From: Deltaproteobacteria bacterium
GTDB taxonomy: Bacteria > Desulfobacterota > Desulfuromonadia > Desulfuromonadales > BM103
Direction: 5' to 3'
NCBI GenBank assembly: GCA_024636215.1
Contig: JAGXHL010000048.1
Location: 1 to 43,847 of the forward strand
Length of the DNA: 43,847 nt
Shown here: one piece after another, positions 35,066 to 43,637 of the stretch
How the letters are laid out: each line of letters starts with the position of its first letter
How positions within the stretch are numbered: the stretch's first letter is position 1
The notes under the pieces: model-generated
Seen by the model: the letters and a program-made list of their open reading frames with translations, nothing else
Databases searched by the model: none
Told to the model about the DNA's origin: nothing
Translations under genes and position numbers: made by a program

Positions 35066-36751
35066 TCAGCCGGGGCTGGAAATCTCGTGGAAGAGGGCCT
35101 CATGCAGGTTGACGGTGTGGTTCTTGATGCGTCTCAGGGCAACGGCCATGTCGCTGAAGGTCAGGGCAGGCAGAGCACCGCAGGAGCCCTCCTTCATCCG
35201 GGCAAGGTGGGCTTTACGAACCTCGTCAGCGAGGTCGTTGAGCCGGCTGGCCTCATTGTAGATTTTGCGGGTACTGCTCACATCTTCATCGTTGAAGGCC
35301 CGACAGACCTGGTTAAAAAAGGCAAACACCTCACTGTGGAAGTTGTGCAGGTCTTTCCAGCCGTCTTCGCTGAAATCGAGATCATGCTTCTCGAGACGTC
35401 TCATGTAGGAACAGAGAGAGGTGGCATAGTCGGCAATAGTCTCAAGTTCGTCGGCAGCACGGATATAGCTGTAGGCACGATCCGATTGGCCTTTGCTGGC
35501 CCCACCGGACTGCATCAGGGAGACAGTGAAGGTCGTGATCTCATGCTGCATGACATCGGTTTCGTCTTCGAGTTCCTTGACTTTTCGATAAAAGCGTTCG
35601 CGCCCTTTGAGGTCGCGATGCAGAAAGCTGTCGGCATGGCGCAGGGCCTTGTGAACATGCCCCTGCATTCGCTTGAGTTCTTCGAAAATCATCGAAATAC
35701 CCATGGCGACAGGCATGCTTCCGGGGGGGCCGAGATACTTGAAGGTGCCTTTTTCCACGCCCGCTTTTTCCGGCACCATTTTGATGACCAGTTTGGCCAG
35801 ATAGTTGAGAAACGGCAGCATCACCAGGGTGGCCGTGACATTGAAAAAAGTGTGCGCCATGGCGATATGCGCCGCAATGTAGGGCCGGTTGCCTTCGGCA
35901 TCGACAAAACCGGAAAGACCGGGAACGAAGGCTTCGACCATATCGACGTAGCTGGAGAAGACCGAAATAATAATAACAACCCCGAGCACATTGAACACAG
36001 TATGGGCCATTGCCGCTCGGCGTGCGGCAATGGAACTACCGATTGCGGCGAATTGGGCGGTTATGGTGGTACCAATGTTTTCCCCCATAACCAGGGCGAC
36101 AGCGGTGTAGAGCGGGATGGCGCCGGTCAGGGCCAGAGCGATGGTAATACCGAGCATCGCCGAACTACTCTGGATGATCATGGTCATCAAACAGCCGATG
36201 GCAACGCAACCGAGGATACTCAGCAGTGTCTGGGCATCAAGGGTCAGCATCAGGTTCATGAAGCTTTCATCCTTGCGCAACGGCTTGAATGCATCGCTCA
36301 TGATCTCCAAGCCAAAGAAGATCATACCCAGAGCAACCAGAACCTTGGCCGCTGCCGAGATGCGGTCGTTCTTGGCAAAGAGCATCGGGAAGACCCCGAT
36401 GGCAACCAACAAGAGTCCGTATTTGCCGACTTTGACCGCCAGAATCCAGCCGGTGATGGTCGTACCGATGTTGGCGCCGAGGATGACACCGATCGCCTGA
36501 GTCAACTGCATGAGACCGGCATTGGTCAGGCCGACCACCATGACTGTGGTGATTGAAGAAGATTGCACGAAGCAGGTAACAACCAGACCGACAATGACTG
36601 CCAGGAAGCGGTTGCTGGTCACCGAAGAGATCGCTTTGCGGATCAGGCCTCCCGAGAGCGCCTGCAGGCTGTCGGAGAGGTACTTCATGCCAATAATAAA
36701 GATGCCGAGACCGCCGATTGCGGTATAGCCCATTGTGAAAGGTTCGATCAT
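35066..36751 (-). CDS. Na+/phosphate cotransporter with C-terminal PhoU-like domain
   Basis: The 561-residue NptA/YjbB-type carrier has two inverted repeats in the membrane half, each with the QSSS signature and a GANIGTTIT/GENIGTTIT motif (VQSSSITTVMVVG then GANIGTTITG; IQSSSAMLGITIALAL then GENIGTTITAQ). The last about 200 residues are helical and PhoU-like (MQHEITTFTVSLMQS, AADELETIADYATSLCSYMRRLEKHD). It moves phosphate with sodium across the inner membrane, in either direction by relatives' precedent. A Pho-box-like repeat lies 75 bp upstream, giving an alternative route of phosphate uptake under the same control as pst. Confidence 0.9.
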   Translation of the reverse strand: MIEPFTMGYTAIGGLGIFIIGMKYLSDSLQALSGGLIRKAISSVTSNRFLAVIVGLVVTCFVQSSSITTVMVVGLTNAGLMQLTQAIGVILGANIGTTITGWILAVKVGKYGLLLVAIGVFPMLFAKNDRISAAAKVLVALGMIFFGLEIMSDAFKPLRKDESFMNLMLTLDAQTLLSILGCVAIGCLMTMIIQSSSAMLGITIALALTGAIPLYTAVALVMGENIGTTITAQFAAIGSSIAARRAAMAHTVFNVLGVVIIISVFSSYVDMVEAFVPGLSGFVDAEGNRPYIAAHIAMAHTFFNVTATLVMLPFLNYLAKLVIKMVPEKAGVEKGTFKYLGPPGSMPVAMGISMIFEELKRMQGHVHKALRHADSFLHRDLKGRERFYRKVKELEDETDVMQHEITTFTVSLMQSGGASKGQSDRAYSYIRAADELETIADYATSLCSYMRRLEKHDLDFSEDGWKDLHNFHSEVFAFFNQVCRAFNDEDVSSTRKIYNEASRLNDLADEVRKAHLARMKEGSCGALPALTFSDMAVALRRIKNHTVNLHEALFHEISSPG

Positions 36752-36825
36752 TTCATAAACCCTTGATGATTGATTTTGTGCAAATTTTGCTGAAAGTATC
36801 CTGACGGTCGCGAATGTTCAGTATC

Positions 36826-36843
36826 TGTTAGATTTGTGTTAGG
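36826..36843 (-). promoter_or_regulatory. Pho-box-like direct repeat before the Na/Pi cotransporter
   Basis: On the minus strand it reads CCTAACACAAATCTAACA, two YCTAACA units 11 bp apart. It differs by one base from the first 18 bases of the pstS distal site. The ATG of the cotransporter lies 75 bp downstream. In the 342-bp gap up to 37093 no gene or other signal was seen. Confidence 0.75.
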
Positions 36844-37093
36844 AGTCTGCCTTTTTCCGCATTTTGAGTAAATAAAAAAAGGTAATTTTTACGACAATTA
36901 TCTCCCTCTAATAAAGGGCTCTCCGGTGTCAATATGTGTGTCTGGCCAACTCTAACGCTTGGTTGTTCCCAAAAGAATGTCTGCGGTCGACACTGGCCTG
37001 TCCAGAGCTAAGCCGAAGAGACGCAATGCCGTCAGCGGGCAAAAGTGCCAGAATTAATGAATGGAAGCAATCAGTCAGAACATTGAGGCGGGT

Positions 37094-37588
37094 TTATTGC
37101 GGCTCTCTGAGTTTGAGCAGCCAGCGAATCGGGAGATAGATGCCGAGCAGAAATGCCGGGGTGAGCGTGGCCCATCCCAACAAAGCGGTCAGCTGGGTGG
37201 GTAACAGAGCCGCGCCAAGGTGGTGCCAGCTGCTCTGCAGATCCTGCCAGGAGCAAAGCACCGGTGCATCGGTCCACGCCGGGCTGAGGCTCTGTCCCCA
37301 CAAAGAGAAAGGCACAAACAGGATGATCTGTAAGGGAAAGACCAGGTAATTCACCGTCTGTACGGTCAGATGATTGAGACGGAGCAGTCCTGCCAGCAGA
37401 AAACAGAGCAGGCTGGTCCCCCAGAGCGTTGGCAGTATGCCGATGGTTGCGCCAAGGGCCATAGCCAGGGCGAGTTGATGGGCCGAAAGCCCCTGCCTGA
37501 GGAGTTTCCGGTAGATGGTCTGGTAACGTCTGCGGTCAAACCAGCTATGTGTATGTGTGGGTGATTCAGATTTGATCATGCTTGACAT
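37094..37588 (-). CDS. DUF2062 membrane protein
   Basis: The 164-residue protein matches the DUF2062 pattern: a basic start (WFDRRRYQTIYRKLLRQGLSAHQLALAMALGATIGILPTLWGTSLLCFLLAGLLRLN), then NYLVFPLQIILFVPFSLWGQ and a final membrane segment before a basic tail. Three to four helices are likely. DUF2062 domains often occur with glycosyltransferases or lipid enzymes, but their role is not established. The ATG at 37588 overlaps the end of the Lgt-like gene by 23 bp; an alternative ATG is at 37579. It is the last gene of the four-gene operon starting at 42083. Confidence 0.75.
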   Translation of the reverse strand: MSSMIKSESPTHTHSWFDRRRYQTIYRKLLRQGLSAHQLALAMALGATIGILPTLWGTSLLCFLLAGLLRLNHLTVQTVNYLVFPLQIILFVPFSLWGQSLSPAWTDAPVLCSWQDLQSSWHHLGAALLPTQLTALLGWATLTPAFLLGIYLPIRWLLKLREPQ

Positions 37589-38615
37589 GAAAGGTTAAGG
37601 TTGCACCGGTGACAGCGCTGCGACCGGTAAAGAACAGGATAAAAAGCCAGAGCCCCTGTAACCCAAGGAACAGCCCGGGCGTCCACAATGAGACCAGGCC
37701 AAGGCGGAGGTCGACGTGCAGACCAGCAGTCTGAGGAAACCAGAGCGGCAGCAGCCAGGCGTAGGGAATGGCCAACAGTCCCATCCACTGGTAGCTGGAG
37801 AGTTTCCCTTCACCGCGGTAATCGGCGCGCAAAAATTCCGAGACGACACGCCACAACTGGGTGATCGTTACCGTGAAGGCAAAAGCTGCGGCAAAGTATC
37901 CGGACAGGAACAGGGCGCAGCCAATTAATCCTGTAACCACGTAGAGGGCGGCGGTCACCGCTTGAACGGGTAAAACCGGTTTGCCTTCGAGGTTGCTGGC
38001 GTAGGCAATCTTCTTGGTCGCTCCGGAGTAGCAGACCGACCAGTGTCCGAACACATGCCTCAACCAGATCGGGTTTTCTTCCAGCGGTTTGCCATAGCAG
38101 CAGCCGAAGCTGATACAGGCCAGACGGCCCAGCCCCTCGCCGAAGGCATAGGCGATCGCTAACGCGGTGAGAATCGGAAAGGTTGGCAGGGGATGACCGC
38201 CACCGTATTGCGCCGCCAGGTTGAACAAAGCGAGAATCCAGGGGGCGGAGATCAGACCGACAAACACAGCTCCCCCGACGGTCAGGGTGTGAGCTTTTTT
38301 CTCGACGAGGCGGGCCACCAGCGTTGCTGCCGGAATGCAGATGCTGAGCAGCGCCAGAGTGTAAAGGGCCATCGACGTCCGCGGCAGAGCCAGGGTGCCG
38401 GTCAACAACAGGAACAGGGCGACAGCCACCAGGTAGGCGTTTGCCGAGAAAAAGCCGTACCAGGTCAGGTTGATCCCTTGCCAGGGGCCTTCGCCGAGGC
38501 GTTGACGCGGCAGAGTTGCCATGAATTGCCAGTGCTCTTCAGGAAGCCTGCGGCTGCCCCAGGCCAGGTAGATGAAACAGGCGCAGCCGAATGTCAGCAA
38601 AAACAGGTTCGTCAT
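37566..38615 (-). CDS. Lgt-like polytopic membrane protein
   Basis: The 349-residue membrane protein has eight to ten hydrophobic segments. It carries a segment typical of prolipoprotein diacylglyceryl transferase relatives, EGLGRLACISFGCCYGKPLE (Lgt has GRxGNF at this place; here the CCYG variant of Lgt paralogues is present), plus HPLPTFPILTAL and LPVQAVTA. True Lgt takes diacylglycerol from phosphatidylglycerol and places it on lipoproteins; for the CCYG group the substrate is unknown. The ATG at 38615 overlaps the decarboxylase stop (ATGA). Its place beside a phospholipid enzyme suggests work on a phosphatidyl head group (inference). Confidence 0.7.
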   Translation of the reverse strand: MTNLFLLTFGCACFIYLAWGSRRLPEEHWQFMATLPRQRLGEGPWQGINLTWYGFFSANAYLVAVALFLLLTGTLALPRTSMALYTLALLSICIPAATLVARLVEKKAHTLTVGGAVFVGLISAPWILALFNLAAQYGGGHPLPTFPILTALAIAYAFGEGLGRLACISFGCCYGKPLEENPIWLRHVFGHWSVCYSGATKKIAYASNLEGKPVLPVQAVTAALYVVTGLIGCALFLSGYFAAAFAFTVTITQLWRVVSEFLRADYRGEGKLSSYQWMGLLAIPYAWLLPLWFPQTAGLHVDLRLGLVSLWTPGLFLGLQGLWLFILFFTGRSAVTGATLTFHVKHDQI

Positions 38616-39658
38616 GACTGTTCTCCTTGATGTTGTTCGCTGTCGTTTGACCTGGTTTCGGCATGGCCGATCAATGACCGGACCTTGAGGTCGGTTTCGA
38701 CCAGCGGTGTCTGAAAGCCTCGGCTGAAACGGCTTGAGACGTTGCTGCGACTCTGATTGCGGAGCAGATCCTGGGCAAAACGCATACGCTTGCGCTGGAA
38801 AATCAGGACATCGGTGCTGCTGCCCGGCTGATAAAGGCTTTTCGGTTGTCCCTTGTGCACAAACAGGCCTGCTGTGACCGGGACCGGGTTGTCGTATGCG
38901 TGGTCGCTGTAACATTGCGCGATCCTGCCGATCATCATGGCCACAACCTCGATCATAGCCACCAGCCCGACACCGGTGCCGCCTGGCACATCGGAATCGA
39001 TGATGGTGACGATGCGCTTGTTTTTGGAATAAGGGGTTGCCATCTCGACAATCGCCTGCGGGTTGCAGGAGTGGTAACGCCCCTCGATGGCATAGATGTC
39101 AACCACCTGACCGCTCACCGGGGCATGATTGTAATGGTATTTGTCGGCGGTGAGGCGAAAGATGGCAAAATCGCCATCACCGAAGGCTTTCAGCCAGGCG
39201 GGCTTGTCCATGCCGAGAAGCTCGCTGAAACTGAAAAACTTCTCTTTGATAAACAGTTGCGAGGTTTCCCTGAAAGAGCCGACCAGCAGTCGTGCGTCGG
39301 CAGGCGAAACGATGGCAGTGGGTTCGTCCGGCATGGGCCGACATTGCCAGTAACGGATTTTTCGTTCGAAAACCTTGCGGGCCGTGTCCAGACGCTCCGG
39401 CGGATCGAGGCATTCAGCGAAGTTGATGCCGCAGGCGTTCAGGAACTTGCGGTTGCCAAGAACCCTGGAGGCAAGAGCGCGATCGAAGTTCAAAAGGCCC
39501 AGAGCCTGAGAGGCCCGCGCCCCGGTCAGGGTCTTGAACAGCCAGCCGGCATGCTCACGGAAGGGGCCGTAGAGGGTTCTGATCAGCGGGTCTCCGAGCA
39601 GTTTTTCGGTCTGGACCCGATCACTATCCCGTTCGATGTACTGGTGTGACAGATTCAT
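38612..39658 (-). CDS. psd: Phosphatidylserine decarboxylase proenzyme, divergent
   Basis: The 348-residue protein shows the PSD family features. The catalytic aspartate is in VSPADARLL (D121), the histidine pair in KYHYNHAPVSG (H175, H178), and the self-cleavage site near the C-terminus in YQPGSSTDVLIFQ (around S280-S281), where a pyruvoyl group would form. The usual LGST or GGST is replaced by PGSST. The part after the cleavage site is long, about 68 residues, with a polar tail. PSD makes phosphatidylethanolamine at the membrane. It starts inside the end of the 819-residue gene (35-bp overlap) and overlaps the Lgt-like gene by 4 bp. Confidence 0.85.
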   Translation of the reverse strand: MNLSHQYIERDSDRVQTEKLLGDPLIRTLYGPFREHAGWLFKTLTGARASQALGLLNFDRALASRVLGNRKFLNACGINFAECLDPPERLDTARKVFERKIRYWQCRPMPDEPTAIVSPADARLLVGSFRETSQLFIKEKFFSFSELLGMDKPAWLKAFGDGDFAIFRLTADKYHYNHAPVSGQVVDIYAIEGRYHSCNPQAIVEMATPYSKNKRIVTIIDSDVPGGTGVGLVAMIEVVAMMIGRIAQCYSDHAYDNPVPVTAGLFVHKGQPKSLYQPGSSTDVLIFQRKRMRFAQDLLRNQSRSNVSSRFSRGFQTPLVETDLKVRSLIGHAETRSNDSEQHQGEQS

Positions 39659-42083
39659 GATTGGTCTTCGTCGTTTGCAGGGCCAGCTCCGCGCGGATCT
39701 GGTCCCGGTGGATGGTGAAAATCAGTAAATTGATCAAGCGTTGCAGAGCATCAATGTCTATTTTATCGGCCATCAGGTCGCCTTTGATGGCGCTCAGAAA
39801 GGCCCCCGCACTCTGCCCGTTGAGATTGTGTTTCAGGTCTTTGCTCATGGCGTTGTCACCGAGACAGGCCGCCTGATCAAGGCGTTGCAAGTCACGCTCG
39901 AGATATTCCATCGCTTCGGCCATATGGGATTGTTTCAGCGTCTCCCGGTAATAATCCTCGGCGGCCTGGTTGAACTGTTCTGCCGGGACATGCATCGGGT
40001 CTCTGGTATTGAGTCGTTCCAGAATGCCTTTGCTCAATTTTCCTGAGGCTGAACATTCCCCGGGGAAATCGAGTCTCCGTTCCAGGTCTTCAAGGTTGTA
40101 GCCTTGATTCATGGAGGCGATCATTTCCGGTGCTTCCTCGCGAAGTAGTTCTAACAGGGCCTGCCGGTATTCGAGGTTGTAGACGCGATTGTATCCGGCG
40201 TAGCGGCGGCTGCTGCGGGTGCGCTTGGTTTTCGCCAGGATCTTTTGCAGAAAGCGGTTGTCGCTGTTCTGACGGACAAAGAAGGTTGGCAGGTTGATGG
40301 CTGCGCCGAAAAATATCTGCCGCCGCTCACTCTCCAGAACCGGATCATCCGGGATGTCTGCATGTGAAACGCGCCCCGTGACAACCAGCTTGTAGGCAAA
40401 GGCTGTGATCAGCGTCTGCATGCTGGTGGCGTTGCCGAGGTCACGACCAAAATTCTCGAACACGCTGTAATGCCGGCCTTCGACTCCGGAATAGCCCATG
40501 GTATGGAATTCACGGGTTTTTAAGAACATGTAGAGCGCCATCTGCTGGTCGCTGATGCCCATGTTGGCGAGGTCTTCTTTAAGACGTTCCTGGTTGCCCA
40601 GTTGTCCGTTGAGCGCCGGGCTGCGGCTGGTCGACAGGAAGCAGACCGGATAGTCAAGCAGGCGGTAATCGGGAACAAAATCCCCCTTCAGGTTGAAGAG
40701 CCTGCTGAAGCTCTGGTCAAGCCAGAGTGGGCCGAAAGGGGTTACGGAACGGCCGAAGACAGAGAGGTTGGCTTTTTTGCGCCAGCGCCGCCAGAGCATC
40801 CGCAAGTGGGTATAATCGAGCTCATGGGGTAGAAAACCGAGCGCCGTCTCCGGGTGGAAAGCACTGAAGCCGAGGCGGTAAGGCGCAGCTGAGTAGGTGC
40901 CGACAAAGAGCGGCAGAAAATGTTCGGCAATCTTGATGACCAGGTCGCCGAGTACTTTTTCGTGGCGGGCATCGAAGCCGCTTGCCGGGTCTTTTAACAG
41001 GTCGCCCAAGCGTCGGCTGCCGAGGCTGATGTGAGTGCCGTTGTTGGCCAGGCTGGTGTTCGACAGCGGCGGCAGAACCACCAGGTTGTTGGTGATGATG
41101 CCGGCCTCACGCAGCTTGGCCACGGCGTTGACCTGACTGCGGCTCAAAACCTGGTGGCAGAGATGCATGTAGCGGTGTTTTTGTTCCCCCTGCTGCCAGC
41201 CTGACAGGCAGGGACTCATGTACAGGTCGCGGTAAAAGCTGTCTGGAATAATGTCGTTCAGGGCTTTCTGCCGCAGGGGCGGATGCGGGGCAAAATAGAT
41301 CATGGCCTTTTGTCCGGATTCGGCCAGTTCAAACCTCCGGTTGGCATAATTCACCAGCAGGCTGGTCAGCAGAAAACGTTTGGCATTCTCCCGGGCCAGG
41401 GCTTTACCCATGCCGGCATCAGGACGAATCGGCACCACGTGGAAGGAAAAGGTCTCCGGCGAGGTGTTGTCGTTAAGGTAGTGCGACATCAGCTTGCGGC
41501 CGGTCTCCTTAATGCTGTCAGGCAGCTTATCTTGCCTGCCGATCAAGTCAGCCAGAGCCAGCTTGATCAGATAGCTGATCGGGACTCTGACGGTTTGCTC
41601 TCCCTCCGCGCCGGACAGGTAGCGGCTGCAGTCTGAACGCGGTCCACTGCTCGGGTTCAGCTTGTCAGCGCGGAGGTCACCCTGGAACACATCGCGGGCA
41701 TAACCATGCAGCAGACGGTACGGGAAGCGGACGCCGCTGTTCTCCCAGACCCCTCTCTGGTTGTTGGCGAGGAACTCCTCCAGGGCATGAATCGGTCGGT
41801 CTGAGCCATCGCCGGAGCGGGCGCGCTTGAGCAGGTTTTCAAAGTAGGAGGACGCCTCGATCGTCAGGGGCAGGTCGACATCGCCACGGCGGCCCGCTAC
41901 GGCAACCTGCAGCTCGGTTTCCGAGCCGGCCGTGGTGTCGTGGTCGGCAAAAGGCAAGGACCCCAGGAGCTGCTCCTCTGAGCGGTTGTCAATGCCGAGT
42001 CGGGCGATGGCGGTGGCCAGCCCCGGTGGTTCAGCTCGCCTGACGTGATGCGTACTGGCGGGAAACAAGCGTGCTTTTTTCAT
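39624..42083 (-). CDS. Uncharacterised 819-residue protein heading a lipid-related operon
   Basis: I do not recognise this protein. It is soluble in appearance, with no signal peptide, no membrane helix and no Walker motif. It is rich in Arg, Leu and aromatic residues. Potential landmarks are FHVVPIRPDAGMG (about 215), MIYFAPHPPLRQ (about 266), LPPLSNTSLANNGTHISLGSRRLGDLL (about 340), EFHTMGYSGVEGRHYSVFENFG (about 550) and KTKRTRSSRRYAGYNRVYNLEYRQ (about 645). The last 130 residues are charged helices. GGGAG precedes the ATG. The next three genes overlap in series (phosphatidylserine decarboxylase, Lgt-like, DUF2062), so it is probably a part of the same membrane-lipid function. Confidence 0.8.
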   Translation of the reverse strand: MKKARLFPASTHHVRRAEPPGLATAIARLGIDNRSEEQLLGSLPFADHDTTAGSETELQVAVAGRRGDVDLPLTIEASSYFENLLKRARSGDGSDRPIHALEEFLANNQRGVWENSGVRFPYRLLHGYARDVFQGDLRADKLNPSSGPRSDCSRYLSGAEGEQTVRVPISYLIKLALADLIGRQDKLPDSIKETGRKLMSHYLNDNTSPETFSFHVVPIRPDAGMGKALARENAKRFLLTSLLVNYANRRFELAESGQKAMIYFAPHPPLRQKALNDIIPDSFYRDLYMSPCLSGWQQGEQKHRYMHLCHQVLSRSQVNAVAKLREAGIITNNLVVLPPLSNTSLANNGTHISLGSRRLGDLLKDPASGFDARHEKVLGDLVIKIAEHFLPLFVGTYSAAPYRLGFSAFHPETALGFLPHELDYTHLRMLWRRWRKKANLSVFGRSVTPFGPLWLDQSFSRLFNLKGDFVPDYRLLDYPVCFLSTSRSPALNGQLGNQERLKEDLANMGISDQQMALYMFLKTREFHTMGYSGVEGRHYSVFENFGRDLGNATSMQTLITAFAYKLVVTGRVSHADIPDDPVLESERRQIFFGAAINLPTFFVRQNSDNRFLQKILAKTKRTRSSRRYAGYNRVYNLEYRQALLELLREEAPEMIASMNQGYNLEDLERRLDFPGECSASGKLSKGILERLNTRDPMHVPAEQFNQAAEDYYRETLKQSHMAEAMEYLERDLQRLDQAACLGDNAMSKDLKHNLNGQSAGAFLSAIKGDLMADKIDIDALQRLINLLIFTIHRDQIRAELALQTTKTNHESVTPVHRTG

Positions 42084-42254
42084 AAACTCCCGGTCCCTTC
42101 GGACCCCTCATGTGATAGAGGAAGCATCTACCGCCTCTGTTCCGGCAGCGTTATGGCTGTGTGAGAAGTCTGTTAAATGGAAGCTGATGAGGCGGGTGAG
42201 GGTTTGTGGCGGATCAACAGTTCAGGTGGCTGGGGTCTGGCATGGTGTCGGGGG

Positions 42255-42622
42255 TCAGGCATGAGAAACATACTTATCGAGCAGTTTTTCTGCCTGTTGA
42301 TGCCGTCCCTGCAACGCGCCATCGCATTTTGATCGTGGCTCAATGCGATTGACTGCGTGACTCAGTCCGGTCATCTTTCGGCCGAGCCTCAGGCCAACTT
42401 CCGCAATCGTTACAGCATCGGACTGCCTGACCAGCAAAGCGCGACTCCCCGTGCTTCGGCAAACGGCTGACGTCTGCCAGGAGCAATCAGCTCCGCAAGG
42501 AAAATGTCATAACGCGCACAAACTGCATCCAGAATGGCATCAACCGTGACCGGTCCTGCCGGGGGTTTGGGTTTGACACGTTTTTCAGCATGGGTTAGAA
42601 GTGAAATACTGTCAATTCTGAT
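42255..42622 (-). pseudogene. Frameshifted C-terminal remnant of a REP-associated (RAYT/Y1) transposase
   Basis: Two frames on the minus strand join into one typical C-terminal domain. The first part (about 42622 to 42440) gives HAEKRVKPKP, then VDAILDAVCARYDIFLAEL and GRRQPFAEARGVAL. After a one-base shift near 42440 the second part continues LLVRQSDAVTIAEVGLRLGR, then SHAVNRIE, to TGA at 42255. This is the DnaA-like helix-turn-helix tail found in many Y1 (TnpA-REP) transposases. The catalytic N-terminal domain is absent, cut off by a stop at about 42625, some 12 bp from the palindromic element. Confidence 0.7.
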
Positions 42623-42634
42623 GAATCAAGTTAT

Positions 42635-42802
42635 CTAGCAGGTTTTCGGACTACATGGGCCGAAGCGAAAATTTGGATGTTTGAGAACAGATTTTAGCTC
42701 ATTTGCAGGTTCATAGCCGTAGCTATGGACCAAAAAGGAGCTGAAATATGGGCCAAACAGCCGGATTTGCAGCCGGCGCGGGATAGTCCGACAGACTGCT
42801 AG
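42635..42802. mobile_element. 168-bp palindromic MITE-like element, copy C
   Basis: Nearly identical to the copy at 7255-7423 and in the same orientation. A stretch of about 90 bp in the middle (from CGAAGCG to AGCCGGC) differs at only two positions. Differences concentrate in the terminal repeats, where the outer pairs CTAGCAGG-TTTTCGGAC and CTAGCAGT-CTGTCGGAC have drifted. It lies directly behind the broken transposase remnant and seven bases before the stop of the PEP-CTERM gene. Confidence 0.85.
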
Positions 42803-42808
42803 GTCATC

Positions 42809-43468
42809 CTATGTGCGCGCCCGATAGCGTCGCAGACCGATAGCGCCGATTCCAACCGCCATCAAGGCGAGGGTTCCGGGTTCCGGAGTCGGGACCGGCG
42901 CCGGAAAGTTGTGCCTCCCCGGCGTCGGGTCGGCCGCCACAAATGAGTGTTCTGCGGTGCGGGCCAGCGAATGAATGGGATCATCGTCATACTGCACGCC
43001 GGCGTCGAGAGCAGCCTTCAACTGCGAGTCGTCCTTATCGCTTGTTCCATACACCAGCACATCGATGAGATTGCTGATCGTCGCCGGCGTCCCCTTCGGG
43101 AAATCCGTCCCGTCTCCCCGGTAAAGGCCGATGGCATCCGGGCCGTTCTGAAGTGAGTTATCACTGAAAACCAGATCCGGTGCGACCGCTTCATTGCCGA
43201 GCAGAAAGAACCCGTGCGCATCGGTTCTCCACCCGGAAAGATCGAACGCCCTGTCCGAGCTGTCACTTCTTCCGTTGAACCAGACCAGAAAAAGATTATC
43301 CAGAGGGCTGTACCCGCCCCCGCCGTCATAGAGTTCGATAAACTCGTGCCTGTCGATGCCCTCGGTATCGGCATCGACCTCATTGATCATGATCGCCTCT
43401 GCACGCCCGAAAACGCACAGGGTGCAAAACAAAACAAGCCGGAGAACCCGGCCGTGCATCGTACCCAT
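42809..43468 (-). CDS. Lamin-tail-domain protein with PEP-CTERM anchor
   Basis: The 219-residue exported protein starts with a signal peptide (MHGRVLRLVLFCTLCVFGRAEA) and carries a lamin-tail-like domain (IMINEVDADTEGIDRHEFIELYDGG ... LSGWRTDAHGFFLLGN, about residues 25-110). It ends with a PEP-CTERM sorting signal: TPEPGTLALMAVGIGAIGLRRYRART, with PEP, a hydrophobic helix and a basic tail. Such proteins are cut by exosortase and placed at the cell surface or in exopolysaccharide. No exosortase gene is in the window. The ATG at 43468 has GGGAGG five bases upstream and is preferred over earlier in-frame starts. Confidence 0.85.
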   Translation of the reverse strand: MGTMHGRVLRLVLFCTLCVFGRAEAIMINEVDADTEGIDRHEFIELYDGGGGYSPLDNLFLVWFNGRSDSSDRAFDLSGWRTDAHGFFLLGNEAVAPDLVFSDNSLQNGPDAIGLYRGDGTDFPKGTPATISNLIDVLVYGTSDKDDSQLKAALDAGVQYDDDPIHSLARTAEHSFVAADPTPGRHNFPAPVPTPEPGTLALMAVGIGAIGLRRYRART

Positions 43469-43637
43469 TTTACCCTCCCATAAATAAAAAATTGCAATGC
43501 CAGAACATGGGTGCGATCCCACAACATTTCAAATGGATTTCATCAGTTTCCGGACATCTCGGCAGGACTCCGGAAAGCTTTCAAATCTCCTCAGGCATGC
43601 GTCTCACGTTTTGTAGCCGCCGGCAGGCGCTTTGGTA

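Noticed and set aside
35087..36556. Long open frame of 489 codons on the + strand
   Set aside because: It lies wholly antisense to the Na/Pi cotransporter gene, is rich in His, Gln and Gly as expected for the reverse of a membrane-protein gene, and has no ribosome-binding site.
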